Assembly: GCA_016845585.1 (NCBI GenBank)
Contig: JAERSO010000018.1
Span: 33,172 to 97,171 of the forward strand
Length of the DNA stretch: 64,000 bases
Direction of reading: 5' to 3'
Origin: Acidimicrobiaceae bacterium
Lineage (GTDB): Bacteria > Actinomycetota > Acidimicrobiia > Acidimicrobiales > Aldehydirespiratoraceae
The first letter of the stretch is position 1. Each line of letters opens with the position of its first letter. This document shows positions 33,942 to 41,860 of the stretch, one piece after another. The translations under genes and the position numbers were made by a program. Under the pieces are notes generated by a model. It ran no database searches. It saw nothing but the letters and a program-made list of their open reading frames with translations, and was not told where the DNA came from.

Positions 33942-34540
33942 CAGACGGCGTCCCGATCCGCGTCGACGGTGGTGTCGTCCGGCGCGAGTTCGATGCGTTC
34001 GCCGAGCTTCCATCGGCGGCCATCGTGGTGGACCCAGCAGCCACCGAGGTTGGGGATTCGGCCGCGGTCCTCACCGAGGTGCTCCTCGATCGAGTAGATG
34101 AGTCCGCCGTGCGTCACCGCGAGGACTTCACCGATGCCGCCGGTGCGCCGGTGGATCTCGTCCATGGCCGCGAGTGCTCGCTCGACCAGGAGCTCGCTCG
34201 GTTCCCATCCGGGGGGCCAGATGCGGGCGGCGAGGTTGCCGGGCCAACGATGCTCGATTTCGTCACGGGTGAGACCCTGATACTCGCCGGCGTAGCGCTC
34301 CATCAATCGGTCGTCGACGAGGACCGGACCGACGCCGGTGGCTTCACTGATCACGGTGGCCGTGTGGAGCGCCCGCTCGAGGGTGCTGGCGACGATGGCA
34401 TCGAAGACGCCGGCGTTCAGCGCCGCGGCGCGCGCCTGTGCCCACCCCAGCTCGGAGAGGGGCGGGTCGGACTGCCCCTGCCAGCGGCCGAGGGCGTTCC
34501 ATTCACTCTGTGCATGTCGGGCGAGGAGGAGATTCAGCAT
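33941..34540 (-). CDS. Histidine phosphatase family protein
   Basis: 199 residues from the ATG at 34540; the open frame runs upstream to 35002 without support. ARHAQSEWNALGRWQGQSDPPLS carries the catalytic histidine in a gpmB/CobC-like N-terminus, and AVTHGG carries the second. Coupled to the downstream metallopeptidase by a TGATG overlap. A broad-specificity phosphatase is likely. Confidence 0.85.
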   Translation of the reverse strand: MLNLLLARHAQSEWNALGRWQGQSDPPLSELGWAQARAAALNAGVFDAIVASTLERALHTATVISEATGVGPVLVDDRLMERYAGEYQGLTRDEIEHRWPGNLAARIWPPGWEPSELLVERALAAMDEIHRRTGGIGEVLAVTHGGLIYSIEEHLGEDRGRIPNLGGCWVHHDGRRWKLGERIELAPDDTTVDADRDAV

Positions 34541-34600
34541 GCGCGGCCGACCGTACAGTCGGTGTGTGACAGTGAAGGGGATAGTTGAGCCTGCGAGACT

Positions 34601-34828
34601 GTGGAAATCTCTGGCCCCGAAGGATTCACCTGGGCTCGCCGCAAGAACGGCGATGTCGTCATCACCCACCACGGCCGTCAGGCCACGATCCTGCGCGGGC
34701 GCCGAGCCGAAGAGTTCGTGGTGGACGTCGATGAGGGCGACGAGCAGGAGCTGATGGCGCGCGTCACCGGCAACTACAAGCGAGGCAATGAACGAAACGC
34801 CCGAAGCCATCCACGGAACCAGCGATGA
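34601..34828 (+). CDS. Small hypothetical protein
   Basis: 75 residues from a GTG at 34601. The core GFTWARRKNGDVVITHHGR and ATILRGRRAEEF is compact and basic/aromatic, and the tail is Arg/Asn-rich. A stop codon 12 bp upstream limits the start. The end overlaps the longer form of the next gene by 41 bp. Not a recognised toxin or antitoxin. Divergent from the phosphatase. Confidence 0.55.
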   Translation: MEISGPEGFTWARRKNGDVVITHHGRQATILRGRRAEEFVVDVDEGDEQELMARVTGNYKRGNERNARSHPRNQR

Positions 34829-34832
34829 GTCG

Positions 34833-35348
34833 ATGACCGCCATCGACGTCGTCCGCACCGAGCGGCTCCGGCTGGAGCCCGTCACCATGGACGACGTCGT
34901 CCTGCACGCCGAACTCGACTCCGACCCGGAGGTGATGCAGTACATCACGGGGGGCAAGCCGACCCCACAGAGCGAGCTCGTCGAGATCATCCGTGGTGCC
35001 ATCGGGAACCGGTGGATCGCCCGTGATGCCGCCGAGGAGTTCGTCGGGTGGTTCAGCCTGCCTGCCCGTGGCCCGCGGGAAGCCGAACTCGGCTACCGGC
35101 TTCGCCGCACGATGTGGGGGAACGGCTACGCCTCGGAGGGAGCGCGAGCGGTCATCGAGTTCGGGTTCGACCGATTGGGGCTCGACCGGATCTGGGCGCA
35201 GACCATGACCGTCAACGATCGCTCGCGACGGGTGATGGAGGCCTGCGGGATGACCTTCGTTCGCACCTTCCACCTGGACTGGCCCGAGACGATCGCCGGC
35301 ACCGAACACGGCGACGTCGAGTACGAGATTCGACGCCCACAGCGTTGA
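34833..35348 (+). CDS. GNAT acetyltransferase (RimJ/RimL-like)
   Basis: 171 residues from the ATG at 34833; an ATG at 34788 would add 15 residues and overlap the small gene. RTERLRLEPVTMDDV, GYRLRRTMWGNGYASEG (acetyl-CoA loop) and VNDRSRRVMEACGM are typical of RimJ/RimL-type N-acetyltransferases. It may modify a ribosomal protein N-terminus, an amine antibiotic or a small molecule. Confidence 0.85.
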   Translation: MTAIDVVRTERLRLEPVTMDDVVLHAELDSDPEVMQYITGGKPTPQSELVEIIRGAIGNRWIARDAAEEFVGWFSLPARGPREAELGYRLRRTMWGNGYASEGARAVIEFGFDRLGLDRIWAQTMTVNDRSRRVMEACGMTFVRTFHLDWPETIAGTEHGDVEYEIRRPQR

Positions 35349-35355
35349 GGCGGGG

Positions 35356-36003
35356 TCAGGACCCGTCAGCCACCTGATCCAGCACCGACTGTCTCGCTGC
35401 GATGTGTCCGAGGAGTTCGATGGTGCGGTCGTCCATACCGACGCCACCGGTTTCGGGCCAGCCGGCCACCTCCGTCTTGGCGAAGTCGACCCAGCGGATC
35501 ATCAGATCGAAGAGTTCGAGCTGGAAGGTGGCGAACAGCACAGACAGATGGGTCCGCTCCGGAAATGGGTGTTGACCGTCGAGGTAGCTGGCGTTGATCC
35601 CGGTGACCTGGTCGTGAAGGTCCGTGGCGTGAGCGGCCATGGCCTCGAGCGCTGCCGTCAGATCCTCGATCGTCCCGTTCTCGGCGTAGAGCAGTCGCAG
35701 GAGCGATTCCGCCTCGAGGACAGGGGGCTGTGGTGCGGTCGCCGTCCACTCGGTGAGTGCAACCCGGCCGGCTTCGGTGATTGTGTACATCGTGCGGACC
35801 CGCTGACCGATCGACTCTTCCTCGGCCGTGGCGAGACCATGTTCGACGAGCTTCTTCGGCTCGGCGTAGAGCAGTCGTTCGGACTTCGGCCATGCGAAAC
35901 GAAGACTGCGCGTGGCCTGCTGGGTCAGCTCATACCCGGTCCAGGGTTTGATGGCGAGCAGGCCGAGGACGGCGTATGACGAAGTGGTCAGACGTGAGGG
36001 CAC
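35356..36003 (-). CDS. PadR-family transcriptional regulator
   Basis: 215 residues with a GTG start. The N-terminal winged helix starts SSYAVLGLLAIKPWTGYEL, a PadR hallmark, followed by SERLLYAEPKKL and RTMYTITEAGRVAL. The C-terminal part is the helical dimerisation/effector domain. A 17-bp dyad at 36014-36030 lies just upstream, suggesting autoregulation. Its target may also include the divergent moaD gene. Confidence 0.88.
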   Translation of the reverse strand: MPSRLTTSSYAVLGLLAIKPWTGYELTQQATRSLRFAWPKSERLLYAEPKKLVEHGLATAEEESIGQRVRTMYTITEAGRVALTEWTATAPQPPVLEAESLLRLLYAENGTIEDLTAALEAMAAHATDLHDQVTGINASYLDGQHPFPERTHLSVLFATFQLELFDLMIRWVDFAKTEVAGWPETGGVGMDDRTIELLGHIAARQSVLDQVADGS

Positions 36004-36013
36004 CGGACAAGCC

Positions 36014-36030
36014 TACTGCATCCTGCAGTA
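36014..36030. promoter_or_regulatory. Dyad TACTGCATCCTGCAGTA between padR-like and moaD genes
   Basis: Perfect 7-bp arms TACTGCA/TGCAGTA separated by TCC, 11 bp upstream of the PadR start and 38 bp upstream of moaD. PadR proteins bind such dyads in or near their own promoter (family knowledge). Confidence 0.6.
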
Positions 36031-36067
36031 TGTTCTGTCGTCGGTCAGCGGCCGGTAGCGTGGCCCG

Positions 36068-36304
36068 ATGGCTCGACTTCGAATGTTCGCCAGCGCCCGC
36101 GAGGCAGCCGGCACCGGTTCCGACGAGTTCGCGGGCGCCACGGTCGGGGAGATCCTCGACCAAGCGGGTGAGCGCTACGGCAGCCACTTCGTGGGCCTGC
36201 TCGACACGTGCAAGGTCTGGTGCAACGGTGAACCGGCCGAGCGCCACCATGTGGTCGGTGATGCTGATGAGGTCGCCGTCCTCCCACCGGTCTCGGGTGG
36301 TTGA
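36068..36304 (+). CDS. moaD: MoaD/ThiS-family sulfur-carrier protein
   Basis: 78 residues in a ubiquitin-like fold, ending in the functional PPVSGG tail that is adenylated and thiocarboxylated. It begins MARLRMFASAREAAG, as MoaD does. MoaD donates sulfur to molybdopterin synthase, needed for cofactor supply to enzymes such as the molybdenum hydroxylase at 26308. No moaE or other cofactor gene is adjacent, so a different sulfur-carrier role is possible. Confidence 0.82.
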   Translation: MARLRMFASAREAAGTGSDEFAGATVGEILDQAGERYGSHFVGLLDTCKVWCNGEPAERHHVVGDADEVAVLPPVSGG

Positions 36305-36355
36305 TCCGACCGTCCCTTACTCGCTGGTCTCGTCGGACCGGTAGGATTGCACCCG

Positions 36356-36883
36356 ATGATTCCTGACCTGCAACGCGTCCTTGAGCCGACCTACCTCTCG
36401 GGGTTGGTCGACGTGTCGACCGACCGCGTCCGCGAAATGCGTCGGGAATGCACTGATCTCGAGAACGGGATCTCCTACGTTCGCCGCGTCGCCCAGGGGC
36501 GCCTCGATCTGTTGGCGAAGGAAACCGAGAGTCGGGCGAGCGGAGGCGGCGGCGATCTGCGCGATCTGGTCGAACGCTTGCCGGAGATGCTCAGCGGCGG
36601 TGTCCGCGCCACCGGGAGCGGGCGCATCGAACAGGAACTCGACCCGCCCGACCATGTGGTCGATCCGCTCACCGACCGGCTCGATGCCGTGGTCGGCACG
36701 GGTGTCGTCACCTCGGTCGCCGATCTGGAGGACGATGCACTTTCCGCCGCGGTCATCGCCTTGTCCAACTTCGAAGAGAAACTCTCCACCGCCCGCCGCT
36801 CGCTCCACTCGGCGATCGATTCGGTCAATGATGAGCTCGCCCGGCGTATCGCCGGCGGCGAATCCCCGATGAGCTCGGCCTGA
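36356..36883 (+). CDS. rsiG: RsiG-like anti-sigma / c-di-GMP-binding protein
   Basis: About 175 residues from the ATG at 36356 (TTG at 36347 adds three). The c-di-GMP motif E(X)3S(X)2R(X)3Q(X)3D is complete in ENGISYVRRVAQGRLD (E36, S40, R43, Q47, D51). A second copy in EEKLSTARRSLHSAID has E140, S144, R147, H151, D155, with H replacing Q. In Streptomyces, RsiG with c-di-GMP holds the sigma factor WhiG inactive. Two helices separated by a low-complexity linker match that design. No whiG is in the window. Confidence 0.82.
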   Translation: MIPDLQRVLEPTYLSGLVDVSTDRVREMRRECTDLENGISYVRRVAQGRLDLLAKETESRASGGGGDLRDLVERLPEMLSGGVRATGSGRIEQELDPPDHVVDPLTDRLDAVVGTGVVTSVADLEDDALSAAVIALSNFEEKLSTARRSLHSAIDSVNDELARRIAGGESPMSSA

Positions 36884-36941
36884 GTGTGCAGCCGCGTGCA
36901 TGTGTTTCGGAATGCCACGGATCGGATCGGTTGAGTAGCCC

Positions 36942-38153
36942 GTGAACCGAGCAGCCGTTCTCTCCTTGCACACGTCGCCCCTGGTGCAGCCAGGCGGCGG
37001 CGACGCGGGCGGCATGAACGTCTACGTCCGAGAGCTGGTGTCGTCGCTCGCCCAGGCGGGTACCGAATGCACCGTCTATGTGCGTCGCTGGATGGATGGG
37101 TTGCCCGACTCCGTGCAGGTCGAACCCGGTTTCCGTGTCCGTCACATCGATGCCGGGCCCGTTGATCTCGCCAAGGAAGAGCTGCCGTCGGTCGTCGACG
37201 AGTTCACCGATCGGGTCCGTGATGATCTGGCCGAGAATCCCGTCGACGTCATCCACGCCAACTACTGGCTCAGTGGCGTTGCCGGCCACCGTCTCAAGCA
37301 TGAGCTGGAGCTTCCGCTCGTGTCGACGTTCCACACCCTCGCTCGGGTGAAGGCCGAGACCGGTGATCTCGAACCCCAGTCCCGCATCGATGCCGAGGCC
37401 GATGTGGTTGCCTGCAGCGATGTCATCACGGCCAACTCGGTGACGGAACTCCACGAGCTCGTCACGCACTATGGCGCGGACCCGGATCGCATCGAAGTCG
37501 TGCCCCCGGGCGTCGACCACGCCTTCTTCTCTCCCGGCACGCGTCGCGGTGCTCGCCACGCCCTCGGGTGGGGGCAGGAGCCGGTCCTCCTCTTCGTCGG
37601 CCGGATCCAGCCGCTCAAGGGCGTCGATGTCGCTGTCGAGGCACTCGACCTCATCGAACGCAAGGACGCCCGTCTCGTGATCGTCGGCGGGTCGAGCGGC
37701 CTCGAAGGTGACGACGAGGTCCACCGCGTCGAGAAGGTCATTCACGATCGCGGCCTCGTCGATCGGGTCACGATGATCCCGCCGCAGCCGCACCATGTCC
37801 TGTCGACCTACTACCGCGCCGCCGACCTCTGTCTCGTCCCGAGCCGTTCCGAATCGTTCGGTCTGGTAGCGCTCGAGGCGGCTGCCTGTGGCACGCCGGT
37901 CGTCGCCTCCGACGTCGGTGGTCTGCGCACCCTCGTCGATCATGGCCGCACGGGCCTGCGAGTCAGCGGGCGCAACCCGGCCGACTACGCCGCCGCGGTC
38001 GACCGCATCCTCGGCGACACAGTGCTCGCGGACCGACTGTCACTTCGCGCCGCGGAAGCGGCGGGTGCGTACACCTGGACCTCGATGGCCGCTCGCCTTC
38101 GTCGGGTGTACGACGATCTCTCGGTTCGTGCGCTCGTCGACTGCCTGGCCTAG
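36942..38153 (+). CDS. mshA: D-inositol-3-phosphate glycosyltransferase (mycothiol synthesis)
   Basis: 403 residues. The N-terminal SLHTSPLVQPGGGDAGGMN is the signature of MshA, which transfers GlcNAc from UDP-GlcNAc to inositol-3-phosphate as the first step of mycothiol synthesis. The GT4 C-terminal motif SRSESFGLVALEAAACGTP binds the nucleotide sugar. Neighbouring YbjN-type gene overlaps by one base, a pairing also known from mycobacteria (Rv0486-Rv0487). It places the organism among mycothiol-making actinobacteria. Confidence 0.93.
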   Translation: MNRAAVLSLHTSPLVQPGGGDAGGMNVYVRELVSSLAQAGTECTVYVRRWMDGLPDSVQVEPGFRVRHIDAGPVDLAKEELPSVVDEFTDRVRDDLAENPVDVIHANYWLSGVAGHRLKHELELPLVSTFHTLARVKAETGDLEPQSRIDAEADVVACSDVITANSVTELHELVTHYGADPDRIEVVPPGVDHAFFSPGTRRGARHALGWGQEPVLLFVGRIQPLKGVDVAVEALDLIERKDARLVIVGGSSGLEGDDEVHRVEKVIHDRGLVDRVTMIPPQPHHVLSTYYRAADLCLVPSRSESFGLVALEAAACGTPVVASDVGGLRTLVDHGRTGLRVSGRNPADYAAAVDRILGDTVLADRLSLRAAEAAGAYTWTSMAARLRRVYDDLSVRALVDCLA

Positions 38154-38617
38154 TGCAGTCACCGCCTGCGTCGCCTGAGGAACTGGCCGCGCTCGAAGCC
38201 CGCATCGACGACTGGCTGGCCCGCGAGTCGTCGGAGAATCCTGCGATCGATGCCGTGGAGCGCGACACGGGCGACGATGTTCGCTGGTTCGTGCGGCTGC
38301 TCGGCGAGGAGAAGGACGTGTGGACGGCCTGGCTCACGCTTGGCCAGCGCACCCTGCGGTACGAGACGTTCCTGATGCCCGCGCCCGAGGAGAACGAGGC
38401 CGCGTTCTACGCCCATCTCCTTCGTCGCAATCGCAAGCTCACGGGCCTCAATCTCGAGATCGGCGACGAGGAAGCGATCTTCCTGGCCGGCTCGTTGCCG
38501 GTGGTGGCGGTCACCGATGCCGAACTCGACCGGATCCTCGGGTCGATGTGGGCAGCGGTGGAACTCACATTCAAGCCGGCGCTTCGCATCGGCTTCGCCT
38601 CCCGCTTCGACGGGTAG
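38153..38617 (+). CDS. YbjN-domain protein
   Basis: 154 residues with a GTG start overlapping the mshA stop by one base. The fold resembles type III secretion chaperones (YbjN family): helix at 8-28, then DVRWFVRLLGEEKD and LNLEIGDEEAIFLAG. Function unknown, but conserved next to mshA in mycobacteria. Confidence 0.75.
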   Translation: MQSPPASPEELAALEARIDDWLARESSENPAIDAVERDTGDDVRWFVRLLGEEKDVWTAWLTLGQRTLRYETFLMPAPEENEAAFYAHLLRRNRKLTGLNLEIGDEEAIFLAGSLPVVAVTDAELDRILGSMWAAVELTFKPALRIGFASRFDG

Positions 38618-38686
38618 GGCGGGCTCGCTCGGCACGCGTCGGGCGGTTGCTGCAAGAATACGGTGACCCGATGAATCGAGGTCCCC

Positions 38687-39118
38687 ATGTTGATCAGCCA
38701 GCTTCTCCAACGGAAGGGCGGCAATGTGGCCACGGTTGCGCCGTCGACGACCATCTCCGAGGCCGTCGCCGCGTTGGCAGCGCATCGCGTGGGCGCGCTC
38801 GTGGTGTCGGCTGACGGCACGTCGGTGGACGGAATCCTGTCGGAACGCGACGTCGTGCGCGGTCTCGCCGCGCACGGGCCTGCATCGATGGATCTGACGG
38901 CATCGGACCTGATGACGGCCGAGGTCGTCACGTGCTCCAAGGAGGCCACGACCGAGCAGTTGATGGCGGAGATGACCGCCCGTCGCTTCCGCCACGTGCC
39001 GGTGACGGAGGACAACCGGCTCATCGGCATCGTGAGCATCGGCGACGTGGTGAACGCGCGGGTCCGGGAGCTCGAGACCGAAGCGGAACAGCTGACCAAC
39101 TACATCACCGGCCGGTGA
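38687..39118 (+). CDS. Two-CBS-domain protein
   Basis: 143 residues, almost entirely a CBS pair. The two repeats show VSADGTSVDGILSERDVVR and VTEDNRLIGIVSIGDVVN, each with the loop that binds adenine nucleotides. Stand-alone CBS proteins act as energy or redox sensors. It ends 129 bp before proC. Confidence 0.85.
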   Translation: MLISQLLQRKGGNVATVAPSTTISEAVAALAAHRVGALVVSADGTSVDGILSERDVVRGLAAHGPASMDLTASDLMTAEVVTCSKEATTEQLMAEMTARRFRHVPVTEDNRLIGIVSIGDVVNARVRELETEAEQLTNYITGR

Positions 39119-39132
39119 TCCGGTAGCGAAGA

Positions 39133-39165
39133 TTGCGTTTCATATCATTCCATGTAGTCTGATAT
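39133..39165 (+). promoter_or_regulatory. AT-rich promoter-like region before proC
   Basis: TTGCGT (39133-39138) and TAGTCT (39155-39160) are 16 bp apart, a weak sigma-70 match. ATATCA (39142-39147) and TGATAT (39160-39165) form a 6-bp inverted repeat with 12 bp between. The region is clearly lower in GC than its surroundings. Confidence 0.3.
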
Positions 39166-39256
39166 CCGACGGGCGGCGGCCCACTCGGGGAAGTGTGGAT
39201 GCCGTCGCCCGTCGCACCAGTGACGGAATCGCCTGTCAGCGAATACGGTGCGAGGC

Positions 39257-40045
39257 GTGACGAAGCTTCAGATGATCGGTGGCGGCAAGATGGCCGAGGC
39301 GCTCCTCGGTGGTTTGATCGAGCGCGGGTGGGCTCGCGCCGATGAGATCCACGTCGTGGAGCCGGCGGAGGAACGTCATGCCGTGCTGTCGGCCGGCTAT
39401 CCCGGCATCTCCCTCGGTGACGCACCCCTCGTCGGCATCGACGCGGTGATCGCCGTGAAGCCGAACATCGTCGAGGCCGTGCTCCCCGTGCTCAGCGAGG
39501 CCGGAATCGGTCGGGTCCTGTCGATCGCAGCCGGGGTGACGACCGGTGCGATGGAAGCGGGCCTGCCCGAGGGCACCCGAGTCGTCCGGTGTATGCCGAA
39601 CACACCCGCGCTGGTGGGCAAGGGTGCCGCCGCAATCGCGGGCGGTGCCGACGCCACCGACGCCGATCTCGATTGGGCTGCGGGGATCCTCGCCGCCGTT
39701 GGCACCGTTGCCGTGGTTGAGGAGGCCGATATCGACGCCGTCACGGGCGTCTCCGGTTCGGGTCCCGCCTACGTCTTCCATCTCGCCGAGGCCATGACGG
39801 CCGCGGGCATCGCCCAGGGACTCACGCCGGAGACCGCTGATGCCCTCACTCGCCAGACGCTGCTGGGTGCGGCCACCTTGTTGAGCGAGAGCGGTGAAGA
39901 TCCGGCTCAACTCCGAATCAACGTGACCTCGCCCAACGGCACGACGCAGGCCGGGCTCGAGGTGTTCGCCGAAGCCGACTTCATGGGTCTGGTCGAACGG
40001 GTCGTGGCCGCCGCCGCGGATCGTTCCCGCGAACTCGGTGGGTAG
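39257..40045 (+). CDS. proC: Pyrroline-5-carboxylate reductase
   Basis: 262 residues from the GTG at 39257 (a GTG at 39248 would add three). MIGGGKMAEALLGGL is the NAD(P)-binding start, and GVSGSGPAYVFHLAEAM is the ProC catalytic signature. Last step of proline synthesis. It ends 9 bp before the SAM-hydrolase gene. No other proline genes in the window. Confidence 0.93.
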   Translation: MTKLQMIGGGKMAEALLGGLIERGWARADEIHVVEPAEERHAVLSAGYPGISLGDAPLVGIDAVIAVKPNIVEAVLPVLSEAGIGRVLSIAAGVTTGAMEAGLPEGTRVVRCMPNTPALVGKGAAAIAGGADATDADLDWAAGILAAVGTVAVVEEADIDAVTGVSGSGPAYVFHLAEAMTAAGIAQGLTPETADALTRQTLLGAATLLSESGEDPAQLRINVTSPNGTTQAGLEVFAEADFMGLVERVVAAAADRSRELGG

Positions 40046-40054
40046 CGTCGAGCC

Positions 40055-40927
40055 GTGAGCCAGCGCTTCAACACGGTGTCCTTTCTCTCGGACTTCGGCC
40101 TCGCCGATGAGTTCGTCGGCGTGGTCCATTCGGTGATCCACTCGATCGCTCCCGGCGTTCGGGTGGTCGACGTCACCCATGGCGTCAACCGGCACGACGT
40201 CCGAGGCGGCGGTCTCGCCCTCGCCCGAGCCGCGAACTATCTGAACCCGGGCGTGGTCGTCGCCGTCGTCGATCCCGGCGTCGGCACCGACCGTCGACCG
40301 GTGGCGGTCGAGGTCGGCCATGGCGCATCGATTCTGGTCGGACCGGACAATGGCCTGCTCGGCCCCGCCGTGGCGCTCGTCGGTGGGGCGACGCGAGCGG
40401 TCGAGATCCGGAATCCGGAATACACGTTGCCGGTCAATGGCGGCGCCACCTTCGACGGCCGCGATGTGTTCGCCCCGGCGGCAGCGCATCTCTGCAACGG
40501 GGTCCCACTCGAAGCACTCGGGCCGGAGATCGATCCGGCGGTCCTCGTGCCGGGCGTGATGCCGCTGTCGAACTTCGAGAACGGCGAACTCACCTGCGAA
40601 GTCTTCTGGATCGACCACTACGGCAACTGCCAGCTGAATGTGGCGCCCCACGAGATCGACGTGTTCGGTCGCGAGATGGAGATCGAGGTCGCCGACGAGC
40701 CCCGGCTCGCTGTGCGGGTCGATGCCTACGAGCAGATTCCGGTCGGCACCGCTGGGTTGATCGTCGACTCCAGCGGGCTGGTGTCGGTGGCGATCGCCCG
40801 GGGATCCGCGGCCGCCGAACTGGGCCTTGGTGAGGCCATCGAGGTCAAACTGCGAGCACTCGACGAGCGAGACCGCGGCGACGCGGTCACCAATGTCGAA
40901 CTCGGTCGTCGAAACGGAGAGTCATGA
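40055..40927 (+). CDS. SAM hydroxide adenosyltransferase (SAM hydrolase, DUF62)
   Basis: 290 residues. FLSDFGLADEFVGV, VVDPGVGT, GPDNGLL and the C-terminal IDHYGN match the DUF62 family, related to fluorinase/chlorinase but hydrolysing SAM to adenosine and methionine. No halogenase features are evident. Stop overlaps the next tiny gene by 4 bp. Confidence 0.87.
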   Translation: MSQRFNTVSFLSDFGLADEFVGVVHSVIHSIAPGVRVVDVTHGVNRHDVRGGGLALARAANYLNPGVVVAVVDPGVGTDRRPVAVEVGHGASILVGPDNGLLGPAVALVGGATRAVEIRNPEYTLPVNGGATFDGRDVFAPAAAHLCNGVPLEALGPEIDPAVLVPGVMPLSNFENGELTCEVFWIDHYGNCQLNVAPHEIDVFGREMEIEVADEPRLAVRVDAYEQIPVGTAGLIVDSSGLVSVAIARGSAAAELGLGEAIEVKLRALDERDRGDAVTNVELGRRNGES

Positions 40928-41013
40928 GAGCCGGCACCACCATCGTGATCGCCATCCTGCTCCTCATGATCCTCGGCGCCGGCGCACTCCAGTTCTTCCT
41001 CCTGGCCCGCTGA
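40924..41013 (+). CDS. Small single-pass membrane peptide, 29 residues
   Basis: Starts at the ATG overlapping the SAM-hydrolase stop (ATGA). Sequence starts MRAGTTIVIAILLL and is hydrophobic nearly throughout with a basic end, predicting one membrane helix with short ends. Translational coupling and the terminator immediately after it argue that it is real, though short frames of this size can occur by chance. Confidence 0.5.
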   Translation: MRAGTTIVIAILLLMILGAGALQFFLLAR

Positions 41014-41017
41014 GAAA

Positions 41018-41044
41018 GCACGTTGGGGTCAGACCCCAGCGTGC
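41018..41044. terminator. Bidirectional terminator-like palindrome, copy 1 of a repeat
   Basis: A 27-bp near-perfect dyad with core TTGGGGTCAGACCCCAG, flanked by GCACG and CGTGC, centred on 41031 with one T:G pair. It fills the 34-bp gap between the 29-residue peptide gene and the convergent ABC permease gene, so it fits a terminator for both. It shares TGGGG/CCCCA with the palindromes at 59203 and 61246. Confidence 0.6.
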
Positions 41045-41047
41045 GTT

Positions 41048-41860
41048 CTAGGTGGAGGCGGCGACCCGGTCGCGGGCGAAGCGTGATGCGCCTCGCCAGA
41101 CGAGGAGGAGCCCGGTCGATTGTCCGACCGCCAGGAAGATGAGCGGGAGGATCACCGCACCCCCGAGTTGGTTCGCCTCCTGGCTCGTCCGGGCGCGGGC
41201 GGACACGCGAACCATCACTCCGAGCCCGACCATCGCCACCGCGGGAGCGACCCACAACACCATCACCAGCCAGAGTTGATTGGGCACGATGAGTCCGTCC
41301 ACGTGCTGCCATGACACGGCATTGGCGACGACGACGAACGCGGCGAATCCGCCCCACGTCACCGCCAGAGCCGGGATGTAGCTGGTCAAGAGCTTGGCGA
41401 TGAAGAGGTCGCGATCGCTGATCGGGAGATGGAGGAGCGTCTCCATGGTGCGCCGTTCCTTCTCGCCGGCGAACGCGTCCGCGGCGATGACCGCGGACAC
41501 CATCAGCGGAACGATCATGAACAATGGTGCCAGGAGGTAGCCGAGGACCAGGCGGAGTAGCTGCTCCTGTGCGGGGCGAGCAAGGATCTCGGCGGCGAGC
41601 GCGTCCGGGACGGCGCTCAGAAAGCCGGCTGCAGCATTGTTCTGGCTGGTCGCCTGAGCAGCCGCGAAGCCGATCACCAGGGGCAGCACGACCATCAGCA
41701 ATGTCGGGACGAGCATCATCGGGAGCACCACTGCCTTGCTCCGACGGATGGCCCGGATGTCCCGGCCGACGATCGCCCAGATCACCGGCCAGTCTCGACC
41801 GCGGCGTCCTGTCGGCGCGTGTGATGCGGGTGACTCTGCCGCGGGGGAGACCATGGTCAC
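41048..41860 (-). CDS. ABC-2-type transporter permease
   Basis: 270 residues with about six membrane segments (residues 45-70, 105-135, 158-180, 190-215, 235-258 approximately). GTG at 41860 overlaps the ATPase stop by 4 bp; an ATG two codons on is also possible. AGEKERRTMETLLHLP is the conserved cytoplasmic segment of ABC-2 permeases. Exporter partner of the next gene; substrate unknown. Confidence 0.87.
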   Translation of the reverse strand: MTMVSPAAESPASHAPTGRRGRDWPVIWAIVGRDIRAIRRSKAVVLPMMLVPTLLMVVLPLVIGFAAAQATSQNNAAAGFLSAVPDALAAEILARPAQEQLLRLVLGYLLAPLFMIVPLMVSAVIAADAFAGEKERRTMETLLHLPISDRDLFIAKLLTSYIPALAVTWGGFAAFVVVANAVSWQHVDGLIVPNQLWLVMVLWVAPAVAMVGLGVMVRVSARARTSQEANQLGGAVILPLIFLAVGQSTGLLLVWRGASRFARDRVAAST

